This document shows, in pieces, positions 46,790 through 59,248 of a stretch of 64,000 bases of DNA. Numbering within the stretch: the first letter of the stretch is position 1; each line of letters begins with the position of its first letter. The position numbers and the translations under genes are program-made. Location of the stretch: NCBI GenBank assembly GCA_029204225.1, contig CM055101.1, positions 46,549,906-46,613,905 of the forward strand, read 5' to 3'. This DNA comes from Diphasiastrum complanatum. Lineage: Eukaryota; Streptophyta; Lycopodiopsida; Lycopodiales; Lycopodiaceae. A model generated the notes under the pieces. The model was not told the origin of the DNA, searched no databases, and was given only the letters and a program-made list of their open reading frames with translations.

Positions 46790-46950
46790 TATCACATTCA
46801 TCAAGAACAAATCATAAGCACGTCTGTGTTTTCAACAATTCAGACGTATGTCTGAAGTCCAAACAGGAAGGAAGATCAAATCCCTACGCACAGATGGAGG
46901 GAGAGAGTTTACTTCAAATGCCATGAATGACTTTCTACGCGAATTTGGTT
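46790..46950 (+). mobile_element. Copia integrase fragment, plus strand
   Basis: The plus reading VQTGRKIKSLRTDGGREFTS near 46855-46915 is the end of a Copia integrase core. Its orientation is opposite to both neighbours, so it comes from another insertion. Confidence 0.65.
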
Positions 46951-46974
46951 TCTCATCACTGCCCTTCCTCAAAA

Positions 46975-48080
46975 TTCTCTTAATAGTTTTTTTCTTGCTT
47001 TTGGCCAAGCACTAGCTGTCCATCGTAAACTTCTTGCGTTTCTGGCAATTGGTCCTCAAGGTCACGATGAGCTTTTGGCAGCATAATCACAACATCATCC
47101 AGAGTATAGCTTGTAAAGTGATTTGGCATGTCATGCTAAACTTCATATGCTTTCTCTTGTTCAAGGGCATTAGCTTTTGTTTTCCGTTTAGATTTATTGG
47201 CTGAAGTCCTTCAAGAGGGAGATGACTTCCTAGAGCTTCGACTTGATGAATTATCTTCAATCTTTCCTTTATGTTTATCCAATAAAGGTGGAACATCAAC
47301 ATGGTCACTAATTTTTGGATCAACCATAGAAACTGCCTCATTTGGTAGGTTTTTTTATTTCATAATTGTGTTATAGTGTTGTTTAGCTTTCTTTTTTTGT
47401 CATCGGTACTGTAGACTTCTATTCTTTCATAATGACTGCTTTTGGTCCCTTTTGAATTGTTGGCTTGATTATCCAAGTCAATGGATCAACTTTCACTGCT
47501 CGCTCGTGATTTTCAAATGTAATTTTCCATGTATCCCAATTATGAATTACTTGCACAACTTGTGACCCCACTTGGTACACAATTTTGTAGAAATAAGATT
47601 GACTCTTAACCCTCCATCTATCACTACTGCCTCTCAAAATGTTTATGTTGAATCGGCAACGTGACGTTCCTCTGTTTGCTCTCCTAGGCAACCCTTACAT
47701 TGAGTACTTCATTCGATTCTTCAAATCCAGCACAATATAGTGGTTCCCGCTAAACTTTTGGTTCAGTTTTGGTCAACCTCTCAACTAATACTTCTTTAGC
47801 TTGAGGCACCAACTTTAAGAATTCTCCCAATGTAATATCCATCTTACTAAATAGAATATTCACGATCAGCTTTGTTTGCGGTGCTTCTGGTTTTGTCATC
47901 TTAAAGGGTTCTTCGTGATAATGTAATTGGGTATTAATATTATTACGTTGATGAGATCTATGCAAAGAATATGGTAAATGTGTTCGTGGCACAAGTACAT
48001 AATGAACTTTCGATGCAGCTCTAGCATTTTCCAAAAGCATTTGACCTCCTATTCTTGTACAAAATCTGTCAATCACCATG
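46975..48080 (-). mobile_element. Retroelement gag-like remnant
   Basis: The minus reading contains KMDITLGEFLKLVPQAKEVL near 47800-47860, like the protein just before the protease in Gypsy elements of seed plants, plus a serine-rich SSSRSSRKSSPS stretch and YTLDDVVIMLPKAHRDLEDQ near 47050-47110. Family assignment is uncertain. Broken. Confidence 0.4.
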
Positions 48081-50020
48081 CAAAAGCTCCATAGGTCCAA
48101 TTAGAGCACATGGGCCCTCATAAGATTATTAATTACATTACTGGCCGACGAGCCCGAAATGACATGGCGTAACTAATAATTTTATACATTGGAGTACTTA
48201 CTATCCATGTTAGGAATTATTCCGAATCTCACATACTGGACGTGGACGTAACATGAAGTTTGTTGCATTATTAAATATATAGGAGAGCATTTTCTTGCAA
48301 GGCATGTTGTGCTTGTACTTTCTATTCTATAATCAAGACTACGTTTACCTAGGTTACTAGGCTCTACCTTATTTTTCTAGGAGCCAATCGATGGAGAGTG
48401 ATAAACTCTCTACTTTTACAACTACAAGGTGATTTTGTATACCTCAAAGAAACTTTTTGTTAAGCACAAATTCTTTTTCATTGTCCATCTTGCTTATTGT
48501 TCACTCCCCTCACTTATTTTATTTTGGGTTTGGGCCTCTAAAACTATGCTCGATCTTGTACTGATGTGCGCATGAGGACTGGAATTGTTGAGGTTTGTGC
48601 TTGTCTTGTAGAGTGGTCTTTTTGCGTGATGTTCTCATGTGTACTATAATGAAGGGGCCATCTTTGTGGTGTTTTTTGGCATGCATAAGTAGGCTTTCAA
48701 TTTTGCATTCCTTTTTTGAGAGGCGCTCCTAATTTTCTTTTTAAACTTTCCTAATGTTTTTAGAAAAGTGTTTATATCTTGACAATGTCTTAGAAACTTT
48801 GCCCATACAAGTACACTTCAAAATGCCAATATTGATCAACTTTCTTCATTCGCCACATTTATGAGATTGACACCTCTTGTAAATAGGATAAATAAATGCA
48901 CGTCGTTGTCACCAATTGTATGCCACAATCCACTTAGTGGTTGTATGGTTTGATGCACACTTAGATTGACATAAGGATCGGTGAGGCCTTTTACTATTCA
49001 TTTTTTGAGTGCATTATATCATGCATACTTGCATTCATGAGGAGTTTATGGGAAAGAATGTCATTGAATGCCTTATTCGACATAATTTGCCTAATTTTTG
49101 CTTGTTATTTTGTTTTTGTCTTCAAGGAACTCGTTGATAATCGTAGGGGAAGGTTATCAAAAAATAAAGTGACACAACTTGCCATAAATTTTTTTTAAAG
49201 CAAATTATGCCATAAAAAAATTTCAAAACTTATTATGACTCACACAAACTCAAAATTTGAGGCCCACAAAAGAATTTGAACTTTGGAGGTTAAATGATGT
49301 TGCCATACGTTACACTTAAGAAATGGTTTTAGAGTGACCTCTCCACCAAGTTCAATTATGGCTTGGCCTACCTTCTTTATTTTATGGACATTTCACCCTG
49401 TGGAAGCTTACTAAGAAATCCATTGCCTGATATGTAAACACTTTCTGTTTTTTTTTGCACTTACAAATCTCTAGGGCATTATGTGGCGTAATGTCTTGGA
49501 GCTAGCATGAGCAAGACATAATGCCCATAATATCTTGGGTAGTTGGCACAGGTAGGAGGGCATTAAACCAGTAACTACTTGGAAAACAACAAAGACACAT
49601 GGAATGCCCTCACTTTATAGAATCGACATTATTTCTTAAAAAGCAATATCATGAAATTTTTGACGATATCTTGTATAAGCATATAAATCCTTTTTCTCAG
49701 AATAGTCATAAAAAATCCAAAAAGCTTAAAACATGTTATTTGAGTATAACTCAAAACTGAACACTACAGTGCTAGGGTTAGATCCTCTCAGTTTTATTAA
49801 CATGTGAAAAATGTCATAATATATTGGAGAGAGACATTATGAAAGATTTAAAGAGAGTTCACACATAAAGTGCTTGTACAATAGATACTACTAATAAAGC
49901 CTTAGATACTATCCCCATGTGACAGCCAATACAATCCCCTTGCCCAGTTGGAAAAACTCCCTTTTCACACATAAAAGGCCCAAAATTATCCCCTTAATGG
50001 CAAAGTTTTTTTTTGCCCTT
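48081..50020. other. Unassigned AT-rich intergenic sequence
   Basis: No gene, domain or repeat array recognised over about 1.9 kb. Confidence 0.4.
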
Positions 50021-50024
50021 TTGA

Positions 50025-50480
50025 GGGGGTGGGGGGGGGAGTGGTTGTTATGGGTAAGTACGATGCAATGTATGTAGGATGAGAGGGGCATGGACGCGAG
50101 GTGGTTTTGGTCCATGTGATCCGATACAGTGTCGCCTCTACCTGGTGGCGGGCGACCCTCTTTCTCTCCCTGATGCAAGCCTCCATCACCGGCTGCAGCC
50201 GGTGCCTCCCGTCGTCCGCTTGTGACAGGCCCTTCGAAAAGGGCTCAGTTTACCGGCGTCAGTGGTCAGACTGCCTTTGCTGGGAGTCACCGACAAACGC
50301 TCCGGTCGAATTCCGTGGAAAATGACCGCCCGTTACCGGCTACGCCTCAGGGGAGGGCCCCATGACTGGAGGCTCCGGTTTCTCGAAAGCTTTCTCGTTT
50401 CTTTCTTTATGCAGAGAAAGCAGGAGAGAGCGAGCGAGAGCGAGAGAGAGAGAGAGAGAAATATCAGCGATGGCGATCAG
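50025..50480. other. GC-rich island with G run and GA tract
   Basis: A G-rich run (50024-50040), then about 300 bp of GC-rich sequence with CCGGCTGCAGCCGG, then a GA tract at 50422-50459. CpG is frequent here, unlike the surroundings. It could be the first exon or promoter of a plus-strand gene (see candidate exons at 54262-54519), but no start or splice pattern is convincing. Confidence 0.3.
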
Positions 50481-50842
50481 GAGATAATGTAATGCAGGTT
50501 TGCCATTGTTTTGCTGTGTTGTGGGAGCGTGGTGTGGATCGTATGGAGCTCGCAATTGCGTTGATTTGCTCAGGAAATGCTCCCCTTCGCCACCTTCCAA
50601 GACTCTTTTGTCGCTGGAGGTAGGAGTGGATGAAGTGAATGCGCATCTTATGAGCAACGGTAGCAGCAAGAGGTAGCTTCTTTATTTTTCTGTGCATAGT
50701 TTCGGCTCTTTTTTGCGTAGATCTAGTTTAATCCCATCACATTGAGAGTAAGGTTCAGGAGCCTTGCTTTTTGACCTTTTCTACCCTTTTATTGGAATCA
50801 AGCTGATGAAGTATACCACACTAAGGTAGATCTTTTTCAACC

Positions 50843-51200
50843 TGGCCTAGCCGAGTTGGATTAGAGTTGATTTTACGCCTGCAAAGATACAGGCTCGAAT
50901 CCTCGCCACCTAATCTGTGAGCCTTAGCACTCCAGACTGATCACTATGCCTTGCCGTGGATGTAGTCTAGTTAGATATGAGTTGGTTCTACGTGCACGAA
51001 GAGCGGGGCTTGAATCCTGGCTGCTGCTCGAGCGGAAATCTGAGAGCATTTGCGCTCCAGGCTTGGCTATGCCTTATTGTGATCACAGCAGAGTCGGGTA
51101 AGATTAAATTCTACAGCCACGACGTGCCGGCTCAAATCTCGGCTGCTGCTTGAGTGGACATCTGGGGTTCCGAAACTTGGCTATGTCTGATTGCCGATGT
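50843..51200 (+). mobile_element. Three tandem tRNA-like (SINE-type) units
   Basis: Three diverged units start at about 50843, 50961 and 51083 (periods 118 and 122). Unit 1 has an A box TAGCCGAGTTGG and a B box GGCTCGAATCC. Unit 2 has GGCTTGAATCC, unit 3 GGCTCAAATCT at the matching place. All three share the tail CTCCAG/CCGAAA...CTTGGCTATG. So this is a head-to-tail trimer of one tRNA-derived module, either a compound SINE or a local array. Confidence 0.7.
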
Positions 51201-53640
51201 GCACAAACATATTGTACATAATGATGCTTAGTACAATTTAGTGGTCACAGCAAAAAAAAAGACAGCATTTTCCACCGAAAACCGTGTTCCAGTGATCTTC
51301 AGCTGAACTGGTACTAGGATCTATCAGTTCGTGTCCAGGTGGAAAATTGTGTAACTGATTCCAACATTTCAGAAGATTTAAGACCGTCGTCGCTCGGCAT
51401 AGAAAGACATCCCAAAAACCAATTCTGACATTGTTTTTGGACGATGATGTTATCTAGGTGCCAGTTGGCCATTTTCATTTACTTCTGTTTGTTTGTGACA
51501 TGCCACTCAGTAATAGCAGAGGTGACATTAATGTAATTATATGAAAACCTCTGAGAGCTTGCTATTCAACCAGATGCTGTCAAATCTGAATGGTGAAGGT
51601 TTATGATCGTTACATGTACAGCAAGGGTTCAGTGATCTTTATGGGGGAATCATATCTAGATTATCAGCAACTTCTTTGCTGTCTATCTAGTACGCATTGC
51701 ATAATTTCAATTTCTGCTGTCAACTGATTGTTTAGGAGGATTGGCTGCCTAGGACATAGAGCGACTCTGATCACTAGCATAAGGGCAAGAGGCAGTAGGT
51801 GCATCTGCTCCTGAGAAAGACAAAATTAGTCTGCTCCTGAATAGTCTTCCTAAGTCGTTTTGAGAGCCTGGTGATCTCAAAGTCAAACAGAACCAGATCA
51901 ATTTTGATGTACGGTGCGTGGCAGGAGACCTTGCAGAAGACACCCTGGACCCCCTATTCCTTGTTGAAGGTGAGACAAAGTTTGTAGCCAAGAAAGTACA
52001 TTTGTAGAGGAGGGAGGATGCTTACATGGCAAGAAGAAATTTGGAAAACTCAACAAAAGGGACTGGAGCAAGGTGGTCTCCCACTATTACAGAAGAGCAC
52101 AGCATTTTACTAGTTAATATTACAAATGACCAGCAGACAAGAAGACAGAGGAGAAATAGCCAAACACAGTTGAAGATGACTTTTGCTTTGATACAAGATT
52201 GGAGATTCGAAAGATGACAAGTAAGATTTAGTTGGCTGGTATGTGGATTCAGGTGCAACAACTGTATGGCCCCACAAATAGATGGGTTCACAAACAAGTT
52301 GCTTTGCCTTATCAATGCATAGTCAGGATGGGAGGTTGCTGGCAACCAAAGGGGCTGTGATCAGGGAGATAAGATCTCTTTGTTTTATAATCCAAGCCGA
52401 ATTTGCTAAAACATTAGGATGTTGCAGTGTTAGGGTTTCATGGATTCCTAAGCATAAAGATCTTAACCTTGGATATTTAGATCAAGCACACAACACCATT
52501 GAAAACAGTTCATAAGGAATCCACAATAGGACACTGTGCAAGGACGCGATTTTTCATTGAGTGGATGAAAATTGAAAGACACTGCCAACATTTGGAGGGA
52601 AGGAGCCACACCATGAAGGACGACCCAAGACATAGACTCCAATTCTACCCAGGAATCAATAAGTGCAAAATATAATCAGTGAGATTCAACTGATAAATGT
52701 GGCAAGTGGCACTAGAGGCTAGCACCTTGAATAAGGAGTTGACCTCCCATCGACTGGTGTATGTACAAGTTACAACTAATACTTGGAGGGTCATTAAATA
52801 CGGTAGAACCTTGAGACTAGTGTCAAACCTAAGACATAATGACATCAATTAGATTGCTATTTGGGCCCTTATAAGAATACCTTTTATTGATAGACATGCA
52901 TAATTACACAAGACAACGAACAAGTAGTGTCAAAATTAATGTGTACTTGACTTCGACCACCAAACACAATAAACATTATACTTTTCCAACATCCATCCTT
53001 TTTTTTAATGAATATTTTATTTGACCAGGGATGTTGTAATAGAAGGGTCGTTGAAGACTTCTATTCACAATATGTACAAGTTGTAAGAGTTGCTATTGAT
53101 CCTCATGGAAGACTTGTGGACTGTCCTCTTCAATTAGGTTCAAAATCTTGTGGGGAACTTTGAAACTAGTTCTCACCACTTGTAGCATCACAAGAAGATT
53201 TTTCACACGTGAAATGTTGCTCTGGAATCGAACATTGTATGTCAAGCAAAATTTCCCCAAGAACCATCATGCAGGCAGATTCTGTAGCATGCTCTTTTTA
53301 TTCTCCAAAGCACCCTCCCATTACAGAATCGTGGCCAAGAGTTGCCTCTTGGATTCATGCACAGAAGATGCATCCGTAATTTCAATCATAAATCTTGCTT
53401 GCATTCATTTTCTGCCAACTGGAACTGATCAACAAAGTTGCCTCTGATACAATCATAAAGCAAAGATCCAAAGCTTATCTGGTTGTAGAGCAGCTTTGTT
53501 CCTTTGTGCCACCTCTGTGATCCAACATCTGTGATCCAAAAGACCAAAGAGATTGCTAGTAGACTCACCACCTGACCGTGAGGTCCCTCAAAGAGCTTCC
53601 GTGAGCCTAGAACTGTAACTGTGTCCTATGCCGTAATCAC
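51201..53640. other. Unassigned sequence
   Basis: Mixed sequence with short open frames but no family I recognise. A WYVDSGATTVW-like reading near 52240-52270 recalls a Copia protease start, but it stands alone and is not annotated. Confidence 0.35.
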
Positions 53641-53644
53641 CTGC

Positions 53645-53885
53645 GTCCCATACCACAGTTGCTCGCCCATGCGCATAGCAATTCAACTTTAGAGTTTAGA
53701 CCTACACCATTGTTCACAATCCTCTTGGAAATGCCCAAGAATAAATCCTAGCTATTTCCATTAGAGACCACAGTTGCTCACCTGTAGGGATGACTGGGAA
53801 TAGCAATTCAACTCTAGAATCTAGACCAACACCATAGTTCACAATCCTCTTGGAAGTTCTTCACCAAGAATGACTCTTAGCTATG
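53645..53885. repeat. Tandem duplication, about 120-bp units
   Basis: accacagttgctc...agcaattcaac...cacaatcctcttggaa...cttagctat occurs at about 53650-53757 and 53769-53884 with modest divergence. Confidence 0.75.
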
Positions 53886-54261
53886 TTTATTAAATACAAA
53901 ACACATTTTTAGTCCCCACTTTATTTTAAACATTTAACATAAAAGTTGAGCTGTGCTAAGAGAACAATATGCAATGCATTATCATGCTGCTAGGGAACTT
54001 GGAGATTGTAAAATCTTCATAAAGCCTTTATCCTTGAAGTTTGTTTTTCTTACAGTTACATATATCATAGCGTAAAAATCAAGTTCTTTCCATGAAGATT
54101 GAAAGTTCAAATATTGCGGTGCTCATTCGAAGAATGACCGTATTACGTTCAGTGAAATGTGCTATGTGCATTTAAGTTTTGTATATTTGTTATAGTCATA
54201 TTAACAGCGTTTTACAAATTCCTGGTCTTGTAAATGGCTAATTTTTTGGGTATTTGTTCAG
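53886..54261. other. Possible intron before the candidate exons
   Basis: AT-rich, with a T-rich acceptor-like end (GGTATTTGTTCAG) at 54249-54261. Confidence 0.35.
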
Positions 54262-54519
54262 ATCTTTGGTGCAAATACATGCCAGAAATTGAAGGAAGAT
54301 TGAGATCTCCCATGCATACTCCAAGGACTCCAAAGACAGAGCCTCGTACTCCGAGGTCGACATTGGGTGCTCGACTAAGGTTGATAAACTACTCCCACTA
54401 TCATCTTAAATGAGTATGCTCATAAAAGATGGCAATGTTTTTGAGATATGGATTACTTTTTTTCATCTCTTTGTTAGATATTATCAAGCTTGCAATATCA
54501 CTAGATGGCAAGGGGGAAG
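54262..54519 (+). CDS. Two candidate internal exons of an unrecognised gene
   Basis: Exon a is 54262-54379 (acceptor TTGTTCAG, donor GTTGAT) and encodes LWCKYMPEIEGRLRSPMHTP followed by a basic TP-rich stretch ending ARL. Exon b is 54478-54519 (acceptor TTTGTTAG, donor GTACAC) and encodes YYQACNITRWQGG. Exon a enters and leaves in phase 2 and exon b fits it exactly, giving one continuous frame across a 98-bp intron. The repeated TPRTP/TPKTP motifs look like proline-directed kinase sites. I do not recognise the protein. Other exons were not found; the first could lie in the GC-rich island at 50 kb. Confidence 0.45.
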
Positions 54520-57150
54520 GTACACCAAATAAGGTTCTGATAGATCTTTCCCTTTATCCTCAATCAATATGTAACAATATGCATGGATTCTGCAATTGAG
54601 GTGAATTTGGAGGAATACAGGTCAAAATTCAGCAAATATTGTGTGATAAGTCCAACCTTGTTATAAATCAAGACATCAGAGCTGCAAAAATTGTCCATCA
54701 TGCAATCCCAATGTTTTTTAGGATGAGAATAAACTTCTTTTGGGCTCTACCCTGTATAGTCAGTTTCTCTTCATGTACTCAAATCGGGAACTCACTTTGT
54801 CTCTTTCAGCTAGTTCTGTGTTTAAATTTGAGTTTGTCCAAAAGGCTAGATAGGCCACATGGATCCATTAGATCTCTAAGATATGTATGTTTAAAAGCTT
54901 CTGTGAAAAGTTTGTCTTTAATCTGATCATCTATGCTGTTTTCCATTGGACCGTCATGCTAATTCTTGTTTGGAAAAGCTCTCCATGATCAAGGAAAAGC
55001 TCTTTGAGGTTCTAGTAAAATCAATGTTACAGCCAATACACTTAGGTGTCTCCTGGTTCTGTTCTAAAGTGGCATGGCGGTCCTTCTCCTGGGTGAGCTG
55101 CATGGGATGATCTTCCCCTATGAGCAAGTGGGCTACCTTGTATGCACAACATAAAAAAGGTGACGGTATCAATATGTTGGGTATCTTGAGTGCGCGAGCT
55201 ATGTTGTAGGCTTGGTGCACGTTGGTGCTCCAGGGGGCACCAAGATTTCACTTTGCGTTGGTGCAACTCGCCCATGACATGGATTGTTGAGCCACTTTAG
55301 GACAAAGTATCGTTCAGAACAACACACACTTTTCGATTGCCACCAAGTGTTTTGGAAATCGAACATGACTTTGACTGCTTGGAGCAATGAAAGAAAGAAC
55401 CTGTGTTTGCAAGAATCTAAAATATAAAAATGACTTGCTCTTTTGTCAGCCCTGTCCCCTGGTGAGATTCTCTTTCTTTCTATTATTCTCCCCCCCCTTG
55501 GGCTATGTCTCTTTTTGTCACTGTTCTCCTCCTTCCTATTAATTTATCCAGCTGTGTGCAAAACATCACCCATGGATTACATGTAAGACATAGGATTGCA
55601 AATGCATGTAGAATAATGTTAGTCAATGGTGGAACAATGATCTGCAATGGTTATTTTCTGTATCTAAGCTAAATCTTATCTTGAGCTAATCAAGTTGATT
55701 TAACTAAGCTAAGATCTGTTCTGTAATCAATCAGCCACAGCTGATAAAGTAATAAAGCCTGTCAATATTTAAAGTGCCTGAATTATGGCTAGCGGCCCAC
55801 CTGCTGATGAGTCTCAATGATGGCCAAATATCCCAAAGTCTAAAGAATTGTTGTCTGTTTTCCGAAGTGCCCAAAACATATCGTCTAATGTCAATGAATA
55901 ACAGACGGTCCCAGGCCAAGAACTTTCAGCAACATGCCTGTAAATCTTCCTCTTCAAAAATTTTGTGTCCCATTGTTGGTATGAAAGTGCTGAATTTGCA
56001 AAAGGGATGACACTGATCCCACAAAATAAAGGCACTGCTGCATAATGTATAAAATGAAAAACTTTTATATCGAAGAAGCTGGAAAATTGGACAATGAATG
56101 AACACTTGTTGACTTTGGATCAATTCAACTATGGCAGATCCTTAGAAGCAGGAATTGGACATTGCTTCAACTCGCATTCTTTATCTCACATAAGTAATGT
56201 CTGATGTCCTTTATAAGATTGGGGAATACTTAGCTTTTAGATTGATTTCATTGTTTTGGCGTTTGAGCATTATGCTCATGCTTTGAGCACTGATTGGTGT
56301 TCGACATTACTAGTGGTAATTTTGAACCTTGGCACAAACATTTTGAAATCATTTTCTACCAAACATACTCTTTTTTATGGGGCAATGCAACTTGTCGGTA
56401 TCCAACACTATTTTGATAATAATATTCATAGTTTTGACCTTCAGCTTCTCAGGTTGCAGTAGCAACTCTTCCTACTGCCATTCCAGCATAACACCTTGGG
56501 ACATTCTGCAACATCTTTGGCAATCTCATACTTATAGCTCATGTTGGGTGCACAACCTTATGGAGACCATAAATATATCAAGATGGTCCTCATTTTGTAG
56601 CATTTGACTTAGGTTTTTGTGCGAGCTGCTTCATTCTTGTGAAAGAACTTTCGGCCCAAAGGAGCAAATTATTTCTGTAGAAGGGTTTGGAAGGCATATG
56701 TTCTTGAGTTCTAAGTTGGATAATCATCCTCATTTCACAATTTGCTACTTTGTGTGTGTTTTTGCATGGTATCTTGTGGATGTATCGTTTGTGGGCCATT
56801 TGGGAAGTTTTGCCTTCAAAAAAAAGAAAAAAGTTACGTTGGAAGGCCTTTTTTATGTTGTGGCCTTACAATGGCCCTTGTCGTAGCTTGTTAGGGGCCG
56901 TAGCATCGTGGCTTGTTTTTGGCCCCTCCCTCATGGCCTGTGCCCTAACTTCCACTTGCTTCAATTGCTGGGGACTTGAAATGTTTCTCTCTTTCCATGT
57001 TTGAACTTTGCTATCCTCTCGTTCTCTCCTCACGTCTACAGAAACTCCCGTCACCATCTCGCGTAGACCCTCAAAATTCGGACTCTTTACTCCCTTGATG
57101 GTACTTGAAAATTGATGGGCTGAAAAACAATCATGCATACGATATCGAGG
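54520..57150. other. Unassigned sequence
   Basis: About 2.6 kb without a recognisable gene or mobile-element domain. If 54262-54519 is a gene, this may be one of its introns. Confidence 0.35.
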
Positions 57151-57800
57151 ACCTTGAGGCTGAAGTCCTTATCCACCTAGACATCATTTCTCTAGTACTT
57201 AAATCCCTCAATAACGTTGTCGTTTCCCATTTGCCATCCTCTTTGTGCACTACTAGCATCCATTTGATACATAAGAGTGGTGATTGTATCAAAACAAAAA
57301 CTTTCGCTATCATCAAGGTTTGGCATATCATAGCCAAGCTTGATGGAACCATCTTACAAACATCAATAAATAGTGAGGCTGAATTTAGAGGGTTGCGTGC
57401 TTTGAGACAAGGAAGCTTCAAGGCACATCACATTCGATCATCTTCACTCTTAGGTCACTTATTGAGGAGTAAAAATTTAGGGGAGAGAGAGGGAGACTTT
57501 ATTGCTGCTTTTTGGAATTTAGGAGCATTTGACTTAGCACCAGGTACATGCTCATTCAACGATTGAGGGACCTTGGCTTCTCTACTAAAAAATGCTAGTT
57601 GAGATGGCTCTTTATGAGAGAGCTATGGGACGGTGTCCGTATTGATGAGCTTGAGAGAGTTATCAAGTATGATGGTGGACACGTGTAAACTAGGGAGGGT
57701 CTACAATGGCACTTAGACAATTTAATGGAACTATCTTTAGCATGAGACATTGGGAAGGGGCAATCTTCCCTTGCCAACTTGATGTAGTGTTTCGAGCATC
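57150..57800 (+). mobile_element. LINE reverse-transcriptase fragment
   Basis: The plus reading gives IHLIHKSGDCIKTKTF, AKLDGTILQTSINSEAEFRG and LRALRQGSFKAHH, matching the fingers region of a LINE RT (HKSGD...N-YR-I----SKL...RGLRA-GQAGFR). A second stretch from about 57490 continues with LYCCF and IQRLRDLGFSTK, the following RT motif with its catalytic part not preserved. At least one frame change and stops lie between them, so it is dead. The kin I recall are LINEs of mosses and lycophytes, but that is from memory only. Confidence 0.7.
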
Positions 57801-58125
57801 ATATACAAGACGCTTCAAGTACTTGTTATCTTTTTGACACTTTGGTCACCCCCACAACTATCTATGCAATAGAGACATTTTGCACATGAGTTGCATTAGT
57901 GGAGTGGGCTAGCCTTACACGACTTCAAATTTCTATACTCTCACTTATAATATGGGCCAAGCCCTTTTTTCCACATCCAATTATCCTAATTGAGTTCGCC
58001 GTGACCCTAGAGAGTCTTGGAGATTGGAGATATTGGTATTACGAGACCGACATGTGTTACCAGACCGTAATAGTACAGACCCAACAGTACTTCTAGGTGC
58101 AGCTAACCACCGGAGGCAGAGGATA

Positions 58126-58478
58126 GTGTGAGTCAGAGGCATAAAAGCTTACCATGCAGTAGGTATGAGGGCCAGTAATGCCCATGCAGACACATGCGGA
58201 CGCATGTAGACACATGCGGACGCATGTAGACACATGTATGACAGTAGGAGGCCGTGCAGTTCTTCAGCAGTGGACTGGGACTCCGCATGCATCAGTAACC
58301 CATGCATGCAGCATGAACGGTGGGTGTCAGCAACAACTACCACCTACCACATCCATGCAAACTCACATTGGGCTAGGAGGGGCATTCTATAAGAGAGTGG
58401 ATTGGCTGGGTGGATCAGACGAGCTTTGCTTTCTTGTGGTTATGTTGTTTCCTGACATTGGTATCAGAGCCAATGTTT
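58126..58478 (+). mobile_element. LTR 3' part followed by primer-binding site
   Basis: The sequence ends TTTCCTGACA at 58459 and is followed by ttggtatcagagccaatg, a good initiator-Met primer-binding site, so the stretch before it is a 5' LTR in plus orientation. The LTR start is uncertain; a TG at 58126 is one candidate. The 20-bp repeat lies inside it. No coding part follows. Confidence 0.55.
58191..58241. repeat. 20-bp tandem repeat, about 2.5 copies
   Basis: The unit cacatgcggacgcatgtaga is at 58191-58210 and 58211-58230, with a partial third copy. The unit is itself partly palindromic (ACATGCG/CGCATGT). Confidence 0.9.
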
Positions 58479-59248
58479 GTCGCTTTTGATCGCTCTCTCA
58501 AAGGTAGGAGATCTCTATTGCCAAATCGCACTTCATGGAGCCATTATCCATTTATATGGATTTCATATCCTGAGGCAAAAAGCCTCAGCTATTAAGTGCA
58601 TTTATGAAGCCAAATAGCCTCTGTTGGCATTTATGAAGCCAAATATCCACTATTGTCAGTCGCATTTGTGAGGCAAGTCATATTGCTGTGAATCACACTT
58701 TATGAGCGAAACAATTCCTACTGCCAGTTGACTGAGCCACATTCCTTATGTCATCAGTTATACCTCTGACATAATGGATGCCTAGTTGCCAAGCATGTTA
58801 AAAAATTAGCGCACCTCTTGCTAGTTCGGGCGTCCAATTTCAACTCAGATTGGAGTCAATATTTTGAGTTTTAAAAAGTCTCGGAGAGGCGTCACAGCAG
58901 CAGCAGCTATGGCGGTTAAAAGATACTCAACAATTGTCTTCAGACCCATTACTGCAGCCCATAACCTATACAGAATTCATCCAGTGCCGTTTTGGGTTCC
59001 AATCCATAGACAGATAGAGGGCTTTGTTCGAGAGTAGCTCTTGGGATGTTTACTGGTGCAGCTGCAGGCATATATCTTGAAGACCTTTGTGATTGGAAGG
59101 CAAACGATGAAATGCCATGGTACTCAAGAGCAGCGAATGGTCTAACAACTATCGGAATGGTAATTCGGAAACGCATGGTCTTTTGTCGCAATCTTACACA
59201 TGCATCTTCAGACAGCTTTAATTCATTTTCAATACCCAAGGCAATCAC
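58479..59248. other. Leader of the LTR element and unassigned flank
   Basis: Up to about 58790 there are short repeats of the type catttatgaagccaaat. 58919-59248 has open frames on both strands but matches no family I know. This flank was a single piece with 62328-62940 before the TR-GAG element inserted. Confidence 0.35.

Noticed and set aside
50340-50697. Minus-strand open frames in the GC-rich island
   Set aside because: Composition-driven by the GC-rich and GA tracts; no splice or start context supports them.
52200-52520. WYVDSGAT-like reading as a Copia protease
   Set aside because: A single short motif with no gag, knuckle or integrase around it.
58191-58241. CRISPR-like repeat
   Set aside because: Contiguous 20-bp tandem units without spacers, in plant DNA.
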